From positions 1 through 43,018 of the IMG/VR virus record IMGVR_UViG_3300009034_000088: a DNA stretch of 43,018 bases, one strand, 5' to 3'. Within the stretch, counting starts at the first letter, position 1; each line of letters starts with the position of its first letter. Source of the stretch: a virus. This document shows, piece after piece, positions 6,572 to 15,098 of the stretch. Made by a program: the position numbers and the translations under genes. The notes under the pieces are model-generated. The model ran no database searches and was not told where the DNA came from. It saw nothing but the letters and a program-made list of their open reading frames with translations.

Positions 6572-7060
6572 TCACTTCTGAAGTGTTATTGTTATGTCCA
6601 CATAGGCATCGTCGTCCCCGCTCTCGCCGAAAAGCTCCACATCGAAGCTTGTGGGCGTGATGTTCTTGACCACTATCTGCCTATGGGCCACCAAGCAGTC
6701 CACCCTCACAAGGGCATTGTTGATTGTGGTCGGCAATGCGTTTCCGTCCTCGTCTATCAGGGAGTTGAAGTCTATCGTGCCCTCCCTGCGTATCCTTTTG
6801 TTCCTGACGTGCCAAACCCAAAATCCAAGAAGCTGGTCGTCGTGCCTTTTTACCCCGTTGAGATAGATGTCGTAGAACTTCGCTATGCACTGCTCGTTAA
6901 CGGTGTGGTCCATCACTATCTTGTATGTCCCGTCAAACTGATCCGCAACGGTGATTCCACTTCCGTTCGTCGTTCCAGCGGGATATGCCCTCACCGTGCT
7001 TCCCGGCTGTGCTATTCCGGGGAAATTTCTTACAACGTAATAATAAGTTAAAGTTTGCAT
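6572..7060 (-). CDS. Tail-associated protein of unknown function (162 aa)
   Basis: I start at the ATG at 7060 (MQTLTYYYVV) because GGAG lies 5 bases before it and it overlaps the upstream stop (TAATG). The protein is strand-rich with DQFDGTYKIVMDHTVNEQ, a mid-region that resembles an immunoglobulin or fibre-neck fold, a short helix (HVRNKRIRREGT), and a C-terminal DDAYVDITITLQK strand. Placed between the tail hub and the YadA-like gene, it may be a baseplate or fibre-connecting protein. Confidence 0.55.
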   Translation of the reverse strand: MQTLTYYYVVRNFPGIAQPGSTVRAYPAGTTNGSGITVADQFDGTYKIVMDHTVNEQCIAKFYDIYLNGVKRHDDQLLGFWVWHVRNKRIRREGTIDFNSLIDEDGNALPTTINNALVRVDCLVAHRQIVVKNITPTSFDVELFGESGDDDAYVDITITLQK

Positions 7061-7512
7061 TATGGCTCCGCTACCCAAGGCTGGGAGAGCAATTTCACTC
7101 CGACAAACCGAAGAACTCCCTGAAACCCCTTCCCTCCGCCCCAGTAATCATAACCCCATCCACCATCTTTCAATACTTGATACCATAGTGGTCTCGTTAT
7201 TGCCCCCGGGCCCCTGTCCAAATATCGGGGGTAGACGTATATGTCCCCGGTGTACGCGTCAAGGGACTGCAGAAAGGCATCCAATACCGTACTGTCCTGG
7301 TCCAGGGCGAGGAACTGTATCTCTGCGACGAATCTCACCCCGTCCTTGAACTTTGTCATGTCCCGGTCGGCCTTCTCGAATATTCCGTCCCCCACTTCTT
7401 CAAAATAATAAGTACAGCCGACAAAGTCCTTATAGGTGAAAGTGTATGTTCCGTCTGCCCCGTTCAGCCCAAGGTCGATTCTCGGATAGCCTGATCCGCC
7501 AAGTATTGTCAT
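7060..7512 (-). CDS. Minor tail protein of unknown function (150 aa)
   Basis: A beta-rich protein with a Gly-rich start (MTILGGSGYPRIDLGL) and 'DGTYTFTYKDF', followed by acidic loops and a C-terminal Trp/Gly-rich segment. It abuts the hub gene with a one-base overlap at 7512 and the following gene as TAATG. Position suggests a tail-tip or distal-tail component. Not recognised further. Confidence 0.55.
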   Translation of the reverse strand: MTILGGSGYPRIDLGLNGADGTYTFTYKDFVGCTYYFEEVGDGIFEKADRDMTKFKDGVRFVAEIQFLALDQDSTVLDAFLQSLDAYTGDIYVYPRYLDRGPGAITRPLWYQVLKDGGWGYDYWGGGKGFQGVLRFVGVKLLSQPWVAEP

Positions 7513-10091
7513 TACGATATTGTGAGCTCAAACCCGAGGAGGTTTATGAGAAACGGAGACGCGAAAGGATGCAGCGGAGGATACACTCCATTCTCCTCGA
7601 CCTTCTCGATGATCTTCGCCCTTACCTGATGCTTGTCGCTCTGATACTCAAGATCGTAGCAGATTCCCTTCAAGACCGTGGCATCGTCCCATGGGAGCTT
7701 GAACTGTACCTCGTCCTGCAGCTCAAGGTGAATCAGGAATTTCATGTCGATCTCGTACAGGTGCCGCCTGTACCTGAAGAAGTTCCACATCCAATTGGCG
7801 ACGGACTGTCCGAGATTGTCGTCCAGAAACCTTGAGCTTATCTCAAGCACCCGCTGGCCCCACAGTATGTTCCCCGCCGCCCATTGCAGGCTTTCATAGC
7901 CGGTCACGATGACCCCGTCGTATATCTGCTTCCAGATTTTGATTTTCGGGGGGTGGTAGTATCGGGAGATGCCGGTTGGGGTCAGATTGTACTCACTCCC
8001 TTCGTTTTTCGCGTATTCCCGGTAGTAGAAGAACGCGGCATCATAGGCGGTCCTTTTGTGGGTACACAAAAAAGCTGTCGCAAGATCATTAAGGGCATCG
8101 CGGATGGTCATGTCCGTGAAATCTGCCAAGTGAATGAAGGGACGCTTTGTCGCGCTGAATTCCCATGCGAGATAGCGGTTGAGGCCGACCTTCTCGTGGC
8201 CGATCCCGAAAAGGTATTCGTTGTCAGTGTCATACATGCACAGGTGCGACTTATTGTCGTATATAAAAATGGCGTCGGAGACTATTTGGGCGTTGCCGCT
8301 GTCGAATTTAACGATATGCTGATCCGAGTCAAACGCCCAGACATACTTGCCGATTGTCGTGGGATAGGAAGTCAGCCCCCTTATGATCCCCTCATTGCCC
8401 CACATCATAAACGTAAAGCCGTATTGCGGATGCGTTGAAGATTCTTCAAAATATATGTATTGGAATTCCTCCGAATGGGCACACCGCGCCCCAACCTTCG
8501 GCCCTCTCACAAATCCTGTGATGAGATGCGTACTGATGGAATCGTTTGTGATGTCATATTGGACCATATGGTCGCGAACTATATGGCTGTCAACCGCTGG
8601 GAAAACGTAGTATTCTATGTTCCCGGCAGCGGGATAAAAAGCGTAGCATCCGCCAGCATAGGGATAGTATTCGCTTGCGAAGTCTTTCACCAATGAGAAC
8701 GTTCTGGTAGGGAAATCGAATTCGAACAATTCGGTATAACTTGTAGGTCCTCCCCAATTCCCCGTCATGTAATATAGTTTGTCGCCCTGTACGCCCCCCT
8801 TCATTTCTATCGATACGCCGAGCAGATTGCAGGGATAGTTCGTGGGGGCGGATCCGAGCGTCATGTTTAGCTCCAGTATTACTCCCGTTGGGAACGATGC
8901 CATGAACATTTTCGTCAAATTGCCTTCATCCGTCCCGGCTATGCCCCAAGCCTCCCCGTTCACATACCAAAGGCGATATATCTTCAGGCCGGCAGATAGC
9001 GTTCCCCACACTTCGTATGTGAGGGCCTCTGTTTCCTCGCGCTTCACTATCATCAACGTATCGTCCAAGCCAAATAAGAAATAATCATCACCTATGTATA
9101 CACATGAATAGCTTCTCTTGGAGCTCAATTCAGAATTGTAATAGGAAAACACCTTTTCCCCTGTTTCGACGGGAACCGACCGCACATTGATATTCCTGTC
9201 AGAGATAATCCCGTCAAGATCAAACGGGGGATCGTACTCGACGGCATCCCATAATTCGCCCACCAAAGTCTCAAGGTGTATGTTTTCCCACCAGTAGCAG
9301 GGATGCAACAATATGGGATTGGTCGGATTTTTTATTACTACGATCACATCCGTCTGCGTGCCTGCCGGCAAAGCGCCGATAATTGTGAATGTCAATTTCT
9401 GCTCCTTTTGGGCCAAGGCCCCAGTGGCGTCTTTGTATTCATTCCACACCTCAACCGTTCCGGTGTTACCCGTGACCCTATCTCCGCTGTCGTATTGCCA
9501 CTTATGATTCGAACCCTCGATGGTATGGGTCAACGTATGCACCCCTAATTCGCCCCCTTCTATCGTGGGAGTATTCGGGGCTTCCCATCCGAGGCCCGTG
9601 ATGTTCCTGAACGGACTGTTGTCCGGGTCCGCCACCGTTTCGGCGTTCCACGCCTCCATGTTCTGCTCCCAAGAGATCGCCCTGATCTGTATTTTGTTCT
9701 CTCCTACCCTCTGGACTGCCTTGGTGTCTATGTATCCGTCAAACTTCACCAATTCGTCAGTGATCACCGCGGGCGATCCAGGAACGGGCCGAAATCTGAG
9801 CTTCAGCATCACGCGGATCTGTTCGTCTTTCTCGACTATCCCCGTGCCTTCATCATTGAGAAAAAAATCATTAAGATTGAAAACCCTGAAATAGATGTCC
9901 CCTGCCTTGAATTCATTGAGGTCTTTCTCTATCCGCTCGGAGATATTGCCGATCGATGCAATGTCAAGGTATTCCGACCTGTCCACGAGAGGCTCATTGA
10001 GCGATAGGTTCGCAATGAAGAGCTTCGGCTCAACTCCAGGGCTCTGTGCCGCGTCTATCGCATTCTGAAAGGCTGCTGTTATGGTTTTCAT
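7512..10091 (-). CDS. Large tail hub/tip protein with beta-propeller-like insert (859 aa)
   Basis: The start MKTITAAFQNAIDAAQ and the next 170 residues (FDGYIDTKAVQRVGENKIQIRA) resemble distal-tail or hub N-termini; the last 200 residues (about 660-859) include a helical 'TIRDALNDLATAFLCTH' and strand-rich 'FLIHLELQDEVQFKLPW', as in baseplate hub proteins. Residues about 320-660 consist of repeated strand groups with Tyr/Phe and Asp/Gly turns (such as YIGDDYFLFGLDDTLMIV and FAFDSDQ-like blades), which looks like a beta-propeller inserted in the hub. It follows the tape measure gene with an ATGA overlap, the usual place for tail-tip proteins. The propeller may bind host glycans; that is inference. 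Confidence 0.65.
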   Translation of the reverse strand: MKTITAAFQNAIDAAQSPGVEPKLFIANLSLNEPLVDRSEYLDIASIGNISERIEKDLNEFKAGDIYFRVFNLNDFFLNDEGTGIVEKDEQIRVMLKLRFRPVPGSPAVITDELVKFDGYIDTKAVQRVGENKIQIRAISWEQNMEAWNAETVADPDNSPFRNITGLGWEAPNTPTIEGGELGVHTLTHTIEGSNHKWQYDSGDRVTGNTGTVEVWNEYKDATGALAQKEQKLTFTIIGALPAGTQTDVIVVIKNPTNPILLHPCYWWENIHLETLVGELWDAVEYDPPFDLDGIISDRNINVRSVPVETGEKVFSYYNSELSSKRSYSCVYIGDDYFLFGLDDTLMIVKREETEALTYEVWGTLSAGLKIYRLWYVNGEAWGIAGTDEGNLTKMFMASFPTGVILELNMTLGSAPTNYPCNLLGVSIEMKGGVQGDKLYYMTGNWGGPTSYTELFEFDFPTRTFSLVKDFASEYYPYAGGCYAFYPAAGNIEYYVFPAVDSHIVRDHMVQYDITNDSISTHLITGFVRGPKVGARCAHSEEFQYIYFEESSTHPQYGFTFMMWGNEGIIRGLTSYPTTIGKYVWAFDSDQHIVKFDSGNAQIVSDAIFIYDNKSHLCMYDTDNEYLFGIGHEKVGLNRYLAWEFSATKRPFIHLADFTDMTIRDALNDLATAFLCTHKRTAYDAAFFYYREYAKNEGSEYNLTPTGISRYYHPPKIKIWKQIYDGVIVTGYESLQWAAGNILWGQRVLEISSRFLDDNLGQSVANWMWNFFRYRRHLYEIDMKFLIHLELQDEVQFKLPWDDATVLKGICYDLEYQSDKHQVRAKIIEKVEENGVYPPLHPFASPFLINLLGFELTIS

Positions 10092-11812
10092 AGTTCGGCA
10101 GCTTGATCTTCCGTCTCCTCAAGCCCTCTCCTGTATATGCGGGATTGGACCGCTGGCTGAAGATTCTCAATCCATGTCGATGGATCATGGGTGACAACCC
10201 GTATGCTCCCTATGGCGACCTCCATCGCCTTCTGCAGTGCGGTCTGGAATTGCGGCTCATTGAGCACCCACTCCGAATAGGGGCCTTCGCCGACCATCGC
10301 CATTGTCGGGCCGGTCACGTGGGCCCCCTCTTGCAGTTTTGGGATAGCAAGTGCGCCCTCCTTGAATCCAAAAAGACCGGATATTCCCCCAAGTATTCCA
10401 GCTCCCAATCCCAATCCGCCCAATCCCGGTATTACTGCCAGAATACCCGACAACGATCCCAAAAATCTACTGAGTGTGAATTCGCCAGATTTCAGAGATT
10501 GAAACATATTGATAAAAGAATTTGTCAGATTTAGAACTTCTGAAGCAGTTATAGCAGTTTCTCCTTTGACTTCCGCTGTTTTCGTTTTCACTCTGTCCAT
10601 TTGACCGGCTAATTCCGATTCCTGTCTTAGCAATTGTTGAACTACCCCGTCCATGTAATCAATATCTGTCCCCAAAAGCTCAAATTCTTCTTTTTGTTCC
10701 TTCACCTTCTCGGTTTTTTCATCCATCGCATCGCCCAAATCTTCTTCTGCCTGAATTGTCTGTTCAATGTTTTCGGTTGCGTTTTTTGTAGTCTCATCGA
10801 CTTCCTTGAGTGCTTCTTGCAAGGATATTTCTGCTTTTTTCAGCTCTTCGACTTCAGTTCTGAGCTCATTGGCTTCTTTTCTGTTTGACGCAAGATCACC
10901 GGTGAATATTCCCGTGATTGTGGATAGCTTGCTTGTTTTCTCCGCTATCTTTTCCTCCCTCTCCGCTATTTCCTCCTGGACTCGCTTCAGCTGGTTGGAA
11001 ACGGTCGTGAGGTCTTGTGTCTTTTCGGTAGTCTCTGGGAGTATCCCAAGCAGCCTGTCAGAAATCTCAATCAGTCTGCTTGTTCCGCTAATCCAGTCCT
11101 CTATTGTAGGAATCAGTCTCTCTCCGATCTCTTCCTTGAAATCTCCGGCCTGATTGGTCAATTGCTCCATGCGACCCAAGTAAGTCTGAGCCTTCGCCTG
11201 AGCCGCTCCGCCGAACAGTTCCGTGATGTTCTCAACCGCCATCTGCATCCGCTCCGTGCTTCCAGAAGTGCCCTCAACCACTATCCCGTATCTCGACAGG
11301 GCATTAGTCGAGCTGCCGACCGATTTCGCCACAAGATCAGCCGCCGCCTTCAGGTCCATTCCCTTCGCCGCAGCGAGGTCAAGAGTCGCTTTCGTGAGCT
11401 CGTCCATCATCTCGCCCTCGACCCCGAAGTTTGTCAGCATCTTCTGGACCATGAGGATTGTCTCATCCCCGAAGGTAGTCACTTTCTGGAGACTGGAGGC
11501 GTAATCGAGGTTGTGCTGGTGGGCCTCTTTCGTGTAAGTGCCGGCGACTTTCATCGCCTCGGCGAGGGTGTATTCCGCCTGCTCCTGTATTCCTGCGGCA
11601 TTAGCCAAATCAAGAACAGTATCTTTCGCCTTCTTGATAGTGGCGAATACGGCCACGGCTTTCGCCACGGCGAGGCCCATCTGTGCGAACCGCTCCTGGG
11701 CCGACTTGACGTTCCGCTCAGTGTCCTTCAGCCCTGTCTTGACCTGACCGAGCCCCCTCTTGAGGTCGGCTATGTCAGCCCTGATCTGTACTATAAGCTG
11801 TTCATCTGGCAT
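10088..11812 (-). CDS. Tape measure protein (574 aa)
   Basis: The protein is helical and coiled-coil throughout, with LKRGLGQVKTGLKDTERNV at the start, SLQKVTTFGDETILMVQKML and LAAAKGMDLKAAADLVAKS as in many tape measure proteins, and a hydrophobic Gly-rich segment (ILAVIPGLGGLGLGAGILGG) near residue 460 that could enter a membrane during DNA ejection. It lies directly after the tail chaperone pair. At 574 aa it is short for the family; with about 0.15 nm per residue a tail of less than 100 nm is expected. This is a rule of thumb, not a measurement. Confidence 0.85.
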   Translation of the reverse strand: MPDEQLIVQIRADIADLKRGLGQVKTGLKDTERNVKSAQERFAQMGLAVAKAVAVFATIKKAKDTVLDLANAAGIQEQAEYTLAEAMKVAGTYTKEAHQHNLDYASSLQKVTTFGDETILMVQKMLTNFGVEGEMMDELTKATLDLAAAKGMDLKAAADLVAKSVGSSTNALSRYGIVVEGTSGSTERMQMAVENITELFGGAAQAKAQTYLGRMEQLTNQAGDFKEEIGERLIPTIEDWISGTSRLIEISDRLLGILPETTEKTQDLTTVSNQLKRVQEEIAEREEKIAEKTSKLSTITGIFTGDLASNRKEANELRTEVEELKKAEISLQEALKEVDETTKNATENIEQTIQAEEDLGDAMDEKTEKVKEQKEEFELLGTDIDYMDGVVQQLLRQESELAGQMDRVKTKTAEVKGETAITASEVLNLTNSFINMFQSLKSGEFTLSRFLGSLSGILAVIPGLGGLGLGAGILGGISGLFGFKEGALAIPKLQEGAHVTGPTMAMVGEGPYSEWVLNEPQFQTALQKAMEVAIGSIRVVTHDPSTWIENLQPAVQSRIYRRGLEETEDQAAEL

Positions 11813-11814
11813 AT

Positions 11815-12377
11815 CTATTTCTCCCCAACACGAATTTGCCTGACTCTTTTCGCCATTCTCCTTTGGGCCATCTCAAAATACATGAACAGTTGGTCCAAAT
11901 CCATATTGTCGATTGCGTCCATCGTGTATCCCGCTCCTATCATGTAGTCTTCGACTTCTCCAATCCCGACTGGGCGATTATCCGCTTGAGGACTTGGGCT
12001 ACCGTGTTGAGGATTCCCACGAAAAAAAGGTCAAAAAGAGTCCTGTTGACCTCTGTTATCTTCTTCACCAGCTTGATAACATCGTCCATATCAAGCTCAA
12101 TGGCGTCCTTTGCCTCCTTGTCGGTGAAGAGGGCGATCAGGTCCGCTATGGTATCGGGCGCAATCTCTACGAATTTCGGCAAATTCTGTATGACGAACTT
12201 CTTTATGTCGCCCCTCTCTGGAGACTGCACGTTCTCGATAAGGGGCGGGATCCTCGCTATTATGCCCTTGAACTGGGAAATCTCCTTCAGCTTCAGCTTG
12301 CGGATGGTGAATCCCTTGAATATCACCGGGGTCGGGAGGGCTGTCTCTTCCTGTCCCTTCAGATTGCCGCCCATCAT
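11815..12377 (-). CDS. Tail assembly chaperone long form (G-T fusion by -1 frameshift)
   Basis: The second reading frame (stop TAG at 11815) is open back through the slippery site at 12021-12027, so a -1 shift there yields residues 1-119 of the short chaperone followed by 68 residues ending in RQIRVGEK. The extension contains 'GAGYTMDAIDNMDLDQLFMYFEMAQRRM', split here by the reader's eye as GYTMDAIDNMDLDQL and FMYFEMAQRRM, typical of the T domain. An isolated ATG at 11943 could give only the last 42 residues. In lambda and many siphophages the G and GT proteins coat the tape measure during tail assembly. The gene sits in exactly that place, before the tape measure. Confidence 0.75.
11940..12377 (-). 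CDS. Tail assembly chaperone, short form (gpG-like, 145 aa)
   Basis: The ATG at 12377 overlaps the upstream stop (ATGA) and follows GGGAGGG. The product has a strand-rich start (PTPVIFKGFTIRKLKLKEIS), then helices with 'IAPDTIADLIALFTDKEAKD', ending in LEKSKTT. Size and position between the tail tube and tape measure genes match gpG-like chaperones. Most ribosomes should stop here; a fraction should shift at codons 118-119 into the T frame. Confidence 0.78.
   Translation of the reverse strand: MMGGNLKGQEETALPTPVIFKGFTIRKLKLKEISQFKGIIARIPPLIENVQSPERGDIKKFVIQNLPKFVEIAPDTIADLIALFTDKEAKDAIELDMDDVIKLVKKITEVNRTLFDLFFVGILNTVAQVLKRIIAQSGLEKSKTT
12021..12027 (-). promoter_or_regulatory. -1 programmed frameshift site T TTT TTC
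   Basis: In the chaperone gene codons 117-119 read CTT TTT TTC, so the heptamer T TTT TTC has the correct phase (X XXY YYZ) for tandem slippage. The -1 frame after it is open for 68 codons to 11815. It lies 27 codons before the zero-frame stop. Confidence 0.75.
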
Positions 12378-12814
12378 TTCCCTCCCTTCTTGAACACGAA
12401 CTGCTTAGACATGACGGCGAAGTCCGAGCATAGCTCACTGAACCGCCTGCCGTCCTCTATCTTTATTTGCCCCTTGAACCACTTGTTTACGAGGTCCCCC
12501 AACTGCTCGACCGTCTGCGCCTTCTCGCTGTTTGGGTCAGGGCGCATCTCGAATACCACAAGGGGCTTGTTGGTTGGCATCTGGAATCCTATGCACTCGA
12601 ACCCCATCTTGATCCTCTCTGTCACCCTGTTTGGATTCGGCTCGAACACCTTGAACGGCTTTCCGTCCTTTTCCCCCTGCAGTATCGCCCCCGCTATATT
12701 CTTCTTCTCTGCGAGCCATTTCGGCCCTATTTTGGCCCCGTACAAGCGGAGCATAGCGGCTATGGCATAGTCCGATGTCGCATAGCCGCTATTTTTCATT
12801 ATCTCGTTATACAT
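12374..12814 (-). CDS. Conserved-looking tail gene of unknown function (146 aa)
   Basis: A helical N-terminus (MYNEIMKNSGYATSDYAIAA) is followed by mixed segments including KPFKVFEPNPNRVTERIK, 'IGFQMPTNKPLVVFEMRPDPNSEKAQ', and a basic C-terminus (FVFKKGGK). It lies between the tail tube gene and the chaperone pair, a slot that some phages fill with a tail-associated or accessory protein. No motif points to a reaction. Confidence 0.6.
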   Translation of the reverse strand: MYNEIMKNSGYATSDYAIAAMLRLYGAKIGPKWLAEKKNIAGAILQGEKDGKPFKVFEPNPNRVTERIKMGFECIGFQMPTNKPLVVFEMRPDPNSEKAQTVEQLGDLVNKWFKGQIKIEDGRRFSELCSDFAVMSKQFVFKKGGK

Positions 12815-12850
12815 TTCTATCTCCTTTCAATTATCTATATAATTATCAAT

Positions 12851-13417
12851 TTATGAGCTCTCCAGCCCTGTGGTTATCGTGTAGTCCTGGTTCGTCTTGT
12901 CCTCTATCTCCCCGATGGCCTCGTCCTCGTCCCTTGTGTCGTCTATCAGTCCGCTGAAGATAACCGGCAGAGTCGTGTATATGTCCCTCTGGATGTTGTA
13001 ATCCTTGGCGTCGGCCGTGATAAAAGCCCGGTAGAGTGTTATTTTCCGCCTCTTGCTGTCAGGCGCCATGCAGTAGCACTCAAGCTGTCCCTTCGGAAGC
13101 CCGTGTCCTCCCCCGAATGGTAATCTCTGATATGAGCCATCCGTCTCTATCGTAAGGCTCTGCCCGAGTATTTCCGAAAGATTAGTAAGCGACATCTCCG
13201 CAAGAAGCGTGTTCAATGTAGCTCTTTCTGACAGCTTCTTGGCGTCCGACAATCCCGTCGCCTGCGTCGGCGATTCCAATTCGCTCACCATGAAGGCATG
13301 GGAAAATACACCTGGATCGAACGAATATCCGAGATATACAGGACTTCCGCCTTCTGGAGTCCACACATAAGAGGCGGCACTTACAACAAGATTCGTGAAA
13401 TTCCTAATCGCTCCCAT
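12851..13417 (-). CDS. Major tail (tube) protein candidate (188 aa)
   Basis: The ATG at 13417 (MGAIRNFTNL) is seven bases after GGGGG; the GTG at 13426 overlaps that site. The protein is strand-rich and acidic with 'YVWTPEGGSPVYLGYSFDPG', 'SLTNLSEILGQSLTIE' and a C-terminal run of charged and Thr residues, in line with phage tube proteins of the HK97/lambda type. It follows the tail terminator gene and precedes the chaperones, the canonical tube position. The fold cannot be proved from sequence alone. Confidence 0.65.
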   Translation of the reverse strand: MGAIRNFTNLVVSAASYVWTPEGGSPVYLGYSFDPGVFSHAFMVSELESPTQATGLSDAKKLSERATLNTLLAEMSLTNLSEILGQSLTIETDGSYQRLPFGGGHGLPKGQLECYCMAPDSKRRKITLYRAFITADAKDYNIQRDIYTTLPVIFSGLIDDTRDEDEAIGEIEDKTNQDYTITTGLESS

Positions 13418-13418
13418 T

Positions 13419-13664
13419 TTATTCACCCCCTTTCTTCTTCTTCTTTGATTCTAACGGAATCAGCTTCATCGGTTCCGATGGTGGACTTTCAAGTATCTCA
13501 AAATCATCAAGGCTGTTGGTGGAGACTATTTGATTATATTCCGCCTCGATGATCTCGGTAGGTGGATCGCCTCCGAAAATCACCTTTCCGGTCCAGAACA
13601 CGAATTTCCACTTCTTCGGCTTGAGATACGCCACCGTCCACAGTCTGAGCTTCCTTCTTGGCAT
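13419..13664 (-). CDS. Small basic tail/head-region protein (81 aa)
   Basis: The frame is open to 13919, but the upper part only shadows the neighbouring gene. The ATG at 13664 is preceded by GGGGG and four bases, and gives MPRRKLRLWTVAYLKPKKW, a beta-hairpin-like start, then an acidic centre (EIIEAEYNQIVSTNSLDDFE) and a poly-Lys tail (ESKKKKKGGE). Placed between terminator and tube genes. Unknown function. Confidence 0.6.
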   Translation of the reverse strand: MPRRKLRLWTVAYLKPKKWKFVFWTGKVIFGGDPPTEIIEAEYNQIVSTNSLDDFEILESPPSEPMKLIPLESKKKKKGGE

Positions 13665-13672
13665 AATACCCC

Positions 13673-14149
13673 CTAAGTTTCTTCTGAATCCTCTACATAG
13701 TTCGCCACATAGGTCATCTGCACCTGATAGTGGCTTCCGCTCCATCCGCTGTCGGTCCGCACCCTCCTTAATCCGAAATTCTTGAACCCGTGCCCCGGAG
13801 CGATGTCCTGCCAAAAGTCGGGCCCCATCACCAGCGGCCTTAATACTTTCTTGATATTTTTCACAACCTTTCGGACCTCGGTCCGCGGGCTTGTATCGAC
13901 TTTCTTGATAAATACCCAAATATGAATGTCGGCGGACACCTGATCCATTATGTTCCCCGACTGGAGATAGCTTTCGTCCCCTTCGCTGTCCACAAGGGCG
14001 AGCGGCAAGTCTCCGCTGTCGACCTGATCCGCCATCTTCCAGTCCTCGCCCGTCAGGACATTCAAGTTGAAGTCGTATCCGTTGGCGATGGTCACTGTCG
14101 CCAGAATCTCCTCTATCTTCTGCACTATGTTTAGTTTTCTGTCTATCAT
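13673..14149 (-). CDS. Tail terminator/completion-like protein (158 aa)
   Basis: The product has an N-terminal helix (MIDRKLNIVQKIEEILATV), 'GYDFNLNVLTGEDWKMADQ', a strand with DIHIWVFIKKVDTSPRTEV, a helix 'VVKNIKKVLR', and a closing strand YQVQMTYVANYVED. This alpha-beta order is that of tail terminator proteins (lambda gpU type), which cap the tail tube below the connector. The ATGA overlap with the gp10-like gene and the position before the tube gene support the call. Confidence 0.7.
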   Translation of the reverse strand: MIDRKLNIVQKIEEILATVTIANGYDFNLNVLTGEDWKMADQVDSGDLPLALVDSEGDESYLQSGNIMDQVSADIHIWVFIKKVDTSPRTEVRKVVKNIKKVLRPLVMGPDFWQDIAPGHGFKNFGLRRVRTDSGWSGSHYQVQMTYVANYVEDSEET

Positions 14150-14547
14150 ATTGACCGCCTCAAAACTTCTCTGAGCTTATCGATTATCTCTGGACGCAAG
14201 TCCTCAAGGGCTGGGGCCATGAACGGGCGCTTCCTCGGCCCCTTCTTCACCCTCGATATTCCCTTCTCCCACATGATCCCGTATCTGACGCTTGTTCCAG
14301 CTTTCCCAATTATCAGCCCCTTAGCCATGTCATAGTCTTTCCATGCCCGTATCGATTTTATAAGATCGCTGCTTATCGCTCCGAGCCTGCTCGGTCTTGG
14401 GCCCCTCAGATATGCCTGTCTTGCCCTGTTTTTAACCTGAACGGCAAGATATTCGATCGCATCGCCGAGATACTTGACCATATCTCTGTCTTTCTTCTCG
14501 TATTTCTCAACCAATCTCGGCACGCCCAGTATTATTGCCTTGATCAT
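14146..14547 (-). CDS. HK97 gp10-like head-tail joining protein (133 aa)
   Basis: Features of the family: a helical N-terminal half containing VKNRARQAYLRGPRPSRLG, 'LIKSIRAWKDYDM', 'VRYGIMWEKGISR' (the YA.YvEfGT-like segment), and the closing RPFMAPALEDLRPEIIDKL. Such proteins join the connector to the tail tube. It is flanked by the connector and terminator genes with ATGA-type overlaps. The call is good by motif and position. Confidence 0.8.
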   Translation of the reverse strand: MIKAIILGVPRLVEKYEKKDRDMVKYLGDAIEYLAVQVKNRARQAYLRGPRPSRLGAISSDLIKSIRAWKDYDMAKGLIIGKAGTSVRYGIMWEKGISRVKKGPRKRPFMAPALEDLRPEIIDKLREVLRRSI

Positions 14548-15098
14548 AGCATCGTCCTTGTCGAATACTTTCCGACAGTGTCCTGGATGGTTTTTGGCAG
14601 CTCGTCAAGCCTGAACGTAATAGTGCCGTGGGCGGACGATCTCGCCTTAGTGTTCCAGGTCTTGTCGTCCCTCTTCTGGTGGAACACACCAACAAGCTCG
14701 ATGCAGGCGAGCTTCAGGTCCTCTGGAATCGTGACATATCCCGCGGTGTAGACAATTGTGTACTTCAGCATGTCCGTCAGGGCAACGGCGAGCCTCAATA
14801 TCCCCCTGTTCGGCATTATTCGGAAATCGTCCGAGGCCTCGGTGTATGCATTCCCGTTCTCGTCAGTAAAGGAATCGATGCTGATGATCGGCCTGTCGTC
14901 AAGGCAAATCTCCTCCTCCTCCTGCCCTATGATCTCCTGGGTGAACTGCCTGCTCTTGAATTTCCTCTGGCACTGGGACTCGATCCATGCCGTCACGCCG
15001 TCAAGGGCGATTGTGAGCCACGCATCGTGGGTAGTCTCGTCTATGTCGAGGGCAGTCCCGACTTCTGCCTTTGTAGCCAGCCAGTAAGAGCTATTCAT
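14544..15098 (-). CDS. Head-tail connector (gp6-like adaptor, 184 aa)
   Basis: The order of elements matches the gp6-like adaptor: a helical start (LATKAEVGTALDIDE), 'AWLTIALDGVTAWIESQCQRKF', an acidic beta segment with 'ICLDDRPIISIDSFTDE', a 'YTIVYTAGYVTIPEDLKLAC' strand-helix, and a variable C-terminus. The adaptor ring docks on the portal. Here it is separated from the capsid gene by the seven-gene glycan cassette, which is unusual, because adaptor genes normally follow the capsid gene directly. Confidence 0.82.
   Translation of the reverse strand: MNSSYWLATKAEVGTALDIDETTHDAWLTIALDGVTAWIESQCQRKFKSRQFTQEIIGQEEEEICLDDRPIISIDSFTDENGNAYTEASDDFRIMPNRGILRLAVALTDMLKYTIVYTAGYVTIPEDLKLACIELVGVFHQKRDDKTWNTKARSSAHGTITFRLDELPKTIQDTVGKYSTRTML

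Noticed and set aside
8842-9894. Several plus-strand frames of 60-120 codons across the tail hub gene
   Set aside because: They mirror the long minus-strand gene, have no ribosome sites, and read like reverse-strand shadows.
11015-11947. 310-codon plus-strand frame opposite the tape measure gene
   Set aside because: The opposite strand carries a clear tape measure protein; the plus frame has biased, low-complexity content and no ribosome site.
13665-13919. Long N-terminal extension of the 81-aa gene at 13419-13664
   Set aside because: It is an out-of-frame shadow of the tail terminator gene; the ATG at 13664 has a perfect ribosome site.
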